Assembly: GCA_963931865.1 (NCBI GenBank)
Contig: OZ007510.1
Coordinates: forward strand, 12,983,981 to 13,047,980
Direction of reading: 5' to 3'
DNA from: Axinella damicornis
Lineage: Eukaryota; Porifera; Demospongiae; Axinellida; Axinellidae
Length of the DNA stretch: 64,000 nucleotides
Part shown: piece after piece, positions 57,000 to 64,000 of the stretch
Position numbering within the stretch: position 1 is the first letter of the stretch
Layout of the letters: each line of letters starts with the position of its first letter
Translations under genes and position numbers: made by a program
Notes under the pieces: model-generated
What the model was told of the DNA's origin: nothing
The model's input: only the letters and a program-made list of their open reading frames with translations
The model's database searches: none

Positions 57000-58330
57000 T
57001 GAACGGCTGAGTAGTAGATGGGGGAACAGTGAGTGGTGAGTGGAGACCGATGAAGTGGCACAGCTAGACAGGAACGTTGGTGTAGAGTATAGAGAACTGA
57101 CTTTGTGGAGAATAACTCGACGTCCACGAGGACGGATCGTCGCGCAATGGCTTGCTACTGGCACGGCAGTTGAAGAGCGCCTTGTATCTGAAGTTCTCTT
57201 AGAGCCGTCTCCTTGCGCGCTCAAGTGTTCATTCCCTAGTCAGCAGAAATGAGAAAACCGGTGATGCTAAAGCAGCCCATCAAAAGAATTCCAAAAATCC
57301 CGCCCAAAAAATTACAGCCACAATCATTGACCAATCAAAATGCGGATGGTACCGGGCTTGCCCGGGAAGTCTACAGATTTCCTGTGCAAGCGCGCGTGAT
57401 TATCAGAGTGTATTGCAGAACTCAATGTCCATGTGTGAAAGTACCGTAGTGAGACCCCATTACCACCTCCATAATGGTGGCAATGGCCGGGGTAACTTCC
57501 ATGCCAGCAGCTATAACTCGAGTAGCTACTGTTTTGATGAAGTACGTATACAGTGATGGACCTTCAATAATACTAATTAGCAGAAATTAGAGAATACATC
57601 CTTGGTAACAGTATAGCTATTTGTACAGTGAGATCAAAAGCATTTGGGTACAAAGTGCATCTTACAAGATCAACAAGAGAACTGAGACAGTACAGAGTCA
57701 ACAAACACAACTTAAACAATAGCAAATCTGTAGCTCAGGATAGCTCAACCGATCAGGGTGGGTGCGTGCACGCAATCGAGAAGGGTGCAGGATGGGAAAA
57801 CACATTAGTGCTCCTGTAGAGTGGACAACGCTATAATTCAAATTGAAGCGCACTTCGTATTCAATATTAAACACATCTCACATATCTGCTTCCTGTGGAA
57901 ATAAAGGCGCATGTGGTATGTGGTTAGTTATGAATGCTTTTAACCAGTCCGGTCACATCTGACATCCGTATATGGGGGGGGGGGGGGGGGGGGCAGAGTA
58001 GGTAAAAGCTTACTGGTCGTATGTCATTAATGTACTCCCGCACCCTGAACATCCTACTTCAGACAGAAGTTGTAAAATTCCAAATCACTGCTGGCTTACC
58101 CCATCACAGTCCTGTTCCATAACCTCACATTGGAAGCTCTTCCATGGAACTCAGTAGCCCTCATGCTCTGGGTGTGTGTGCATGTGTGTGTATGTTAATT
58201 TAATGGACATGCATCAGTGGTCTCTACTGGGCACTGTGCCCTTTGGGCTTGTAATTAATGTGGTCTGGTCAAAAAGCAAAATGTACATGTAAGTCAGTCC
58301 CAGCACACCTCCAGGCTTGTCAAGCCCATG
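57000..58330. other. Gene-poor stretch
   Basis: No convincing gene was found. It includes a 20-base poly-G run (57974-57993). A segment at 57790-57920 is related, in inverted orientation, to 60885-61015 (shared AAGTGCGCTTCAAT, CACTCTA(C/T)AGG and CATGCGCCT(T/A)TAT), probably a mobile repeat. Confidence 0.5.
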
Positions 58331-58644
58331 GCTCTACTGTATTGGGTTGAAACCAGCAAATTTGTGGTGTGCAGGGCCAGTGCTCACCTGCTGTCATCGA
58401 AGGCTGTGATCCTCATTCTGTCAATGCTGGCCTCTGTGTGGGCCCTCGCGAGGACACTGACCTCCCCCTCCGTGCAACCTGTGAGGTATTCCACAGGTTC
58501 TTCCCGTGGCCGTCCCTCCCTGCACCACACAGTACCCGACCAGAGTGAGAGAAGCTGGATGGCAGACGGTTACAGTGTGTGTGGGTGTGAGTGTATGTGT
58601 GTGTGTATGTGTGTGTGTGAGTGTATGTGTGTGTGTATGTGTGT

Positions 58645-58658
<14 letters not shown>

Positions 58659-58675
<17 letters not shown>

Positions 58676-58682
58676 GGGGGGG
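58659..58682. repeat. Poly-G tract
   Basis: 24 consecutive G after a GT run. Similar tracts are at 57974-57993 and 59574-59597, and C runs at 60722-60734 and 62346-62369. Confidence 0.9.
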
Positions 58683-58743
58683 TTGTATGTGTGTGTATGA
58701 GTGGTGGTACTTGATTGCTTGTGAGGCCAATATATATGAAATC

Positions 58744-58838
58744 TAGTCTCGGTCCAACACCCAACCAACCTCAGCATGGATCGCTTTTAGCACTGAAAGC
58801 AATACACAGGCTGTAGAAACGGTCTGGGAATGAGACTA
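58744..58838. mobile_element. MITE family copy with inner palindrome
   Basis: The ends are TAGTCTCGGTCCAACACCC and GGTCTGGGAATGAGACTA. The inner stem is GATCGCTTTTAGCACTGAAAGC. Confidence 0.7.
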
Positions 58839-59375
58839 TATGAAATCATACTTCAGCACTAAAAATCATTTTCACCTTGCAACTAGTGATACGGGAAGGG
58901 TCCTAGTACACCCTCACCTTAGTGTGTGGAGGCCCTGGTTGTGTGTCTTGAACAGAGTCAGGCACCGAGCTGTCTCAAACCTGCAGACATGCACCACAGC
59001 CACTGGGTCAGTCTGCCCCGAAGCAAGCAACGTCCCAGCGTGGTGATAGACAGCAGACCTAGTTGTGAGAGATGGTTTATATTGTATACAAATGCGAATG
59101 CAGTTCCATGAGCAGAAGGGAGATTATAAACACTTTAGTGTGACCACAGTACAGATTCCCACTTGACTACGGTCAACAAGCACTATTATACCAGACGTAG
59201 TTGGACGCTCCTTCTCATTATGGGCTCCTGGTTTCAGTAACCTACACCTACTATAGTTATCACTAGTGGAATGCACGACATTGTGGGGCGAGTGTGAGCG
59301 AATGCACGTGCAGTGCAGAATGTGCAACAGTTCTAGGTATGTACAAGACTGTCATCAGAATGCAGCAGCAAGCAG

Positions 59376-59418
59376 TAGCCTCGTTCCCAGGCCCGAGACA
59401 GGGCTGGGAATGAGGCTA
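59376..59418. mobile_element. MITE family copy, minimal form
   Basis: TAGCCTCGTTCCCAGGCCC and GGGCTGGGAATGAGGCTA lie only a few bases apart. Confidence 0.7.
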
Positions 59419-60147
59419 AGCAAGCAGGTAAGATACTACTACTCTATCGTCATCAGCTTCACTATGGAGCACCCTAATTTTATTGTTTCCCTCTTCTGTC
59501 TATGCCAGTTGATGCCGTTTGTAATGATTAGGTGCACTGCATTAGTCTCGTTCCCAGACGATTTTTAGCATGCGGGGGGGGGGGGGGGGGGGGGGGGAAG
59601 GGGGGGGATTACGCCTGGTGATCTGCCTTGGTTACGGTACGCTGGAATGCTGGCACATTGTTCTATTTCAATTTAACATAACGTAGGATTACATTCCGAC
59701 AATCCACAGCGCACAAGCTGTCCAAGAACATGGATGTTGATCGAGCAATTGACGCTGCTTGTCTTGGAAAATAGCACGAGAAAGCCACAAAGAACTTTGC
59801 TAGCGTTTTGAACATGACGACATAAAGCAAGTAAGCATTCCGTTTACGTGACACGCAATAATAAATTGCGTGGACCAAAATGGAATAGGCAGGTTCCCAG
59901 ACTTAACTTCCCCTCTCGGCAGAATGTGAAGTCTGGCCCGCGAGACAAGCGCTGCCTGTGATGATATCACAGCCAAAAAGAACATGATACGATGTGATTG
60001 CTCTGAGTTTTGGCTTCACTGGTGAGTGAACCACCAGCTGTGTCAATACATCACAGCTTCCATGTACATAATTTGTTTTTCTACGGGTAAAATGCTTCTA
60101 AAACCTCTCCCACAGGTCATGTGTCAACCTTACTGAAGCACCTACTG

Positions 60148-60272
60148 ATAGCTGGATATGCAGCTGACAGCTGGATATGCAGCTGACAGCTGGATATGCA
60201 GCTGACAGCTGGATATGCAGCTGACAGCTGGATATGCAGCTGACAGCTGGATATGCAGCTGACAGCTGGATA
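60148..60272. repeat. 19-base minisatellite
   Basis: Six to seven nearly perfect units of AGCTGGATATGCAGCTGAC. Confidence 0.9.
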
Positions 60273-61329
60273 TTAAAGCAGCAACTGGTACCCAGCCTAA
60301 GCAGCCCGGGATCGATTAGACACTATTTTCAACGCACTCACATGTTTCAGTTGCGTTTGTCACCGTTTGTGTCTGTATGTCGTCTGTCTCCGGAGCTCCC
60401 CGGAGCGGCCAGTCCATAGCATAGGTCCAGACAAGTCTGCTGCATGCACCACGTGCGCGCACATAATTTCGGATTACGTCATTTTCGAAATGGCAATGTT
60501 CCCGGCGCCCGGCGCCCGGGCTAGCCGCTAGTTGATTTTATCTGGGCTGGTCTGCAGAAATAGTTTCACTGGAACGGTCACGGGGTCCCCAAAACCGCTC
60601 AGAACAGAGAGGTCTGGATGTTCAACAAGGTAAGTGGATCCAGCTCGTCAGTGCTGTTGATTTGAATGAACGGTTGAAATGACACATTTGCACGTCTGAT
60701 TAGAGCCCACCATAATAATTCCTCCCCCCCCCCCCATGATCGATCATGCACACTGCCGATGCTGTACCACATGTTGCTGTACCACACGTTGCTGTACGTG
60801 TAGTGTTGGTACAGCTGTCTTGACAAAGTTGTCCAAAGCGTACAGTAGAGCTGTCACAATATATTGTAGTTGTGCGTTTTTTGGTGCATGCGCCTATATC
60901 TCCACAGGAAGAAAATTTGCGCCAATAAGGGAGATGCGCTTAATATTGAATGACATTCCTTGAATAGGAAGTGCGCTTCAATTCGAAATATATAGCTTCC
61001 ACTCTATAGGATCGTAATGGCAGAGTTTCTGGAAGAAATGTACATGTAGCTGGGTTGAGAGTTGAGCCTGCGCCTAACAGTGAATGTGCGCCTATAAGTG
61101 TGCTAGCTGTGCCTGGTAATGCGCGACTATGGTATACCGATATGTAGTGACATAGACCACGACGTAGCAATACTACACTTTGACGTATTGATATATTGTG
61201 TAGGGTAATTATTGCGACTTTGTGTGTATTTTGTGAACCGGAACTGGCCGACTGGAATGTGACTTCCAGCCACATGGTGGGCGTAGTGAGAAGAATGGCT
61301 ACGCCAGATGTGGGCATATTGTTCCAAAT

Positions 61330-61522
61330 AGCGCAGCGAAAGCAAAGTATGGGAGCATTTTGGCTCCCAGGCAATGGTTACGGGACAGTTGCCAACAGCA
61401 AAGTAGCGATTTGCCGGATCTGTGAAGCAGACCTGCCTTTCAAGAATAATGCTACAAACGTGTTCACTCACCTTTTACGGCATCACAAAGATATGCATGC
61501 AAAGCTTCATCCATCATCTAGC
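61330..61522 (+). CDS. BED-type zinc finger exon, probably transposon-derived
   Basis: The frame reads KQSMGAFWLPGNGYG, then CRICEADLPFKNNATN, VFTHLLRHHKDMHAK, followed by a GTGAGC donor at 61523. The C-x2-C and H-x3/4-H spacing and the leading aromatic residue fit the BED fold of hAT (ZBED-type) transposases. No further transposase exons were found within 2 kb, and Raptor sequence follows, so this is either an orphan first exon or a remnant. Confidence 0.6.
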
Positions 61523-61956
61523 GTGAGCACTTCCTTTCATAGCCACATCATTCTGTATTGTAATACATCAATAAACATGTTGTGAACATCTTGCATACAA
61601 TATGGAATACGCCAATTAAATGTTGTAGCCTCAGGCCTGGGAATGAGACCAGTACATTCATAGCCTCAGGCATGAGAATGAAACCAGTATGTTCTATAGC
61701 CTGGGAATGAGACCAATGTGTTCAAGCCTCAGACGTGGGAATGAGATGTACCAATGCATAACAATGATGCTGTTCGTGTGTACGTGTAGAGGTGTGACTG
61801 CTGTTAGTATACTATGCATGTGGGGAAGGCTGTTTGAGAGCACAGAAATGAAATTTTCTTTCTCCCTCCTCTGTGCTCCCTCCTCTGTGCTCCCTCCCCC
61901 TCTCCTCCAACCCCTCCCTTCCTTCCCGCCCCTTTCGTTCCTTCTGACTCATGCAG

Positions 61957-63500
61957 GCTCACCGTCTGCAGGCACTAGAGCTCCTGGGCTGATTCCTCCA
62001 CCTGGGACCCTGGGCCGTTCACTCCGCCATCTCCATGGCACCTTTCCGTATGTGCTCAAACTGTTGTGCAGCATGCTATAAGAACTACATGTACAGCCCA
62101 TCCTGGTCTTCATGTGGGTAGAGATACTCTGTTGATTCAGTGAGGAGCAGCTTAGCTAGTGCAACATACCTGAGCATAGTCTTGTGTTGAGTGTCCAATG
62201 TCCACATACATCATTATTGCCCAGCGGGAAGCGAGGCAACTAATCGTGCAGTGTGGAGGTCGAATCTGAGCTAGTGCGACTATATATATTTGTCCGTAAC
62301 GCAGTGGAAGTGGCCCCGCACGTAAATTACATTGTACGCATTGGACCCCCCCCCCCCCCCCCCCCCCCCAACCCGCACGCGTTGTCCTGTACAAAATGGA
62401 TGAGTACGAGCACAGTACGAGTCAGTTTCTGACAGGAGACGACGATTGACAAGGCAAAGAGTGCAGCGACATCGAGAGAGAACTGATGAGGCGGGGAGGG
62501 AGACTGCCAGAGCGGCTGACCGCAAGAGACTTAATTGGCAGGCAGAATGAAGTTAATGTTCGCCGTTCACAGAGACTCGCTATCACTCGTGGTTAAGTTC
62601 TGAAACTGCCAAATTGTATCAAAGCTTCCGGCGAGGCATCTCTGCGTGGTCAACCACGTATGCACTAGTACTATACTGTGAACAATTGAGTATGTCACCC
62701 CTCCCTCTTGCCCTCTCTCCCTCCTCCCTCCCTCCCTCCCTCCCTCCCTCCCTCCCTCCCTCTCCCTCCCTCCCTCCTCTCTCTCCCCCTCCCTCCTTCT
62801 TTCCTCTCGTAGTACTGCCAGGCAGATCTGGTCAAGGACGGTGGATACAAGTACTTCATTCAGATCCTCAATGACCACACCATTCAGTATGGGTACCAGA
62901 CACTGGCTGTCTTCATCATTGTAAACAAGTACCCCAAAGGACAGGTTAGTAGTCTTGACGATCAGGCTCACTATTTTGTATCTGAAATGTGTACTTATCA
63001 AGAAGTGTACCAAGGATTCCCACATTTATGATGATGTTCCTATGCACCTTAATGATGGTAGGAGATCAGTTAGGTAAATAGGGTTTGCATTGCTAGGAGG
63101 TACCAGACAACAGCCTTACTTGTGTGCTAGGTAAAAGGCAGCTAGAAAGTTAGTGTAGCCATGGAACCAGCAGCTTGGGCTGCAGGTGACTAAGTTGCAA
63201 TTTAGTTGCTGGAAATGTGGGATATCATCTAAACATGGGAGATACTGCTGTTGAGTCTTTCTCCCTCCCTTGATGTCATGGACTGGCAGCGTTCTCTCTC
63301 CACACCCTTGCAGGAGTTGTGCCTTCAGAGCAACATATGTCCATCTGTCTGGAGTAGTTGTAGGAGCCTAACTCAATGCTGAAGCAGTGGCTGCCAATCT
63401 GCTTTGGAGGAAGTACGATGTTGCACGGTGGTGTGGGGTCAAGGACAGTGCCCACGAGAAGCTCTATTACCTCCCGTGGCATGAGGTCTCCAATGTGAGG
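61957..63500 (+). pseudogene. RPTOR: RPTOR (Raptor) fragment, three exons, decayed
   Basis: Exon A (61957-62139) reads HRLQALELLG-stop-FLHLGPWAV, then after a shift FPYVLKLL and, past a stop, ILVFMWVEIL. Exon B (62813-62944) is open: CQADLVKDGGYKYFIQIL to IVNKYPKGQ, three residues shorter than the human block as I recall it. Exon C (63314 to about 63499) reads ELCLQSN, ICLE-stop, QWLPICFGG and VARWCGVKDSAHEKLYYL in different frames. The exons match the conserved N-terminal half of Raptor, the mTORC1 scaffold. Splice sites are still present, so this is a duplicated gene copy, not a retrocopy. The upstream and downstream parts of the gene were not recognised. Confidence 0.85.
62346..62369. repeat. 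Poly-C tract
   Basis: 24 consecutive C in the Raptor pseudogene intron. A CCCT-repeat tract follows at 62697-62806 and abuts the exon B acceptor. Confidence 0.9.
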
Positions 63501-64000
63501 GGGGATGGGAGGGTTTTGGGAGGGAGAGGAGGAAATGGGAATGGGGATGGAGGGAAGGGGAAGGGGGAGGGAATGGAGGAAGAAGGGGATGAATGTCTTG
63601 GGGATTTGCTGAAATTTTTACCTTGTAGTGCTGCTTCCCCCTTCACACATACACACACGTGCACACACACAACACACACACACATACACACACAACACAC
63701 ACACACATACACACACAACACACACACATACACACACAACACACACACACATACACACACGTGCACACACACAACACACACACACATACACACACGTGCA
63801 CACACACAACACACACACACATACACACACAACACACACACACATACGCACACACTTGCACTCACACTCACACATTATGACATTGTAATACACTCGCATA
63901 CACCAGCTGCACCTGAAGACGCATGCGAAGAATATTGGTGTGACTCTGGTCAGCTCATACTTGGCTCCTTGCCCCACAAATGATCACTTCACGGAGGCCA
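63035..64000. repeat. Right copy of the ~0.95-kb inverted duplication
   Basis: Reverse complement of 28046-28968, beginning near CCTATGCACCTTAA at 63040 and running to the window end. It contains Raptor exon C and a CA-rich minisatellite (63645-63860). Confidence 0.9.

Larger units (their letters stand above)
58388..59058 (-). pseudogene. WDR90: WD-repeat fragment, WDR90-like, two exons
   Basis: Exon 59058-58918 reads HHAGTLLASGQTDPVAVV, then HVCRFETARCLTLFK, and ends at a GTGAGG donor. Exon 58554-58388 reads FSHSGRVLCGAGRDGHGKNL and, after a frame change, EGEVSVLARAHTEASIDRMR with ITAFDDSR before GTGAGC. The order and motifs match WDR90 as I remember it. HVCRF has C where W is expected, and the frame shift inside the second exon indicates decay. 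A GT and poly-G tract fills the intron side at 58570-58700. Confidence 0.65.

Noticed and set aside
58413..58777. His/Thr- and Cys/Val-rich open frames (also at 28.2 and 63.7 kb)
   Set aside because: These are translations of GT/CA microsatellites.
62395..62560. Arginine-rich stretch resembling a Helitron N-terminus
   Set aside because: Only a short basic-residue pattern without the NETP, cysteine or NEFT blocks; composition alone is not enough.

Overview
This window is metazoan nuclear DNA. The evidence is a 13-exon METTL25B-type gene with GT-AG introns (several only 60-90 bases), decayed exons of RPTOR (Raptor) and a WDR90-like protein, ankyrin and NHL repeat proteins, and many animal-type transposons (APE-type and CR1/Jockey-like retroelements, hAT, Helitron, piggyBac, MITEs). 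Short introns and a tandem ankyrin family resemble a sponge or similar early-branching marine invertebrate. That placement is inference; no species is assigned.

Layout. 0.2-6.6 kb: nested composite element with inverted arms, tandem ~440-base repeats and an intact non-LTR retrotransposon ORF. 6.7-8.3 kb: decayed ankyrin gene (-). 8.7-12.4 kb: METTL25B gene (-), complete in exon structure but with one frameshift. 12.7-13.9 kb: dead reverse transcriptase with an internal inverted piece. 14.1-23.5 kb: decayed coiled-coil gene (-) with a hAT element (14.8-17.5 kb, 5-base target duplication) in an intron. 24.2-26.4 kb: Helitron 5' coding fragment fused in frame to NHL repeats (-). 28.0-29.0 kb: inverted copy of a Raptor pseudogene segment, abutting a ~1 kb TIR element. 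30.5-31.1 kb: fold-back of a retroelement 3' end. 31.4-32.1 kb: short tandem repeats with conserved GTGAGT. 32.2-52.2 kb: a 307-base tandem array (53 full units plus partial end units) interrupted by a 3.57-kb hAT. 52.2-54.0 kb: other tandem repeats. 54.2-57.0 kb: CR1/Jockey-like retroelement with a piggyBac deletion derivative in its 3' part. 57-61.9 kb: mostly non-coding, with poly-G tracts, a WDR90-like fragment, a BED finger and a 19-base minisatellite. 61.9-64 kb: Raptor pseudogene (+).

The most unusual object is the 307-base array. Each unit can be parsed as a splice acceptor, a 195-base phase-0 open exon (65 codons; 54 in units lacking one 33-base sub-repeat), a GTAAGT donor and a 112-base intron. 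In 49 of 53 full units the exon frame is open by my reading. This is a candidate gene made of ~50 tandem exons, or a satellite that happens to look like one; other frames in the unit are also open, so expression data are needed.

A second theme is local inversion. The transposase gene of the hAT in the array and the dead retroelement at 12.7-13.9 kb each carry an internal coding segment flipped in place, and the Raptor pseudogene segment exists as two inverted copies 34 kb apart.
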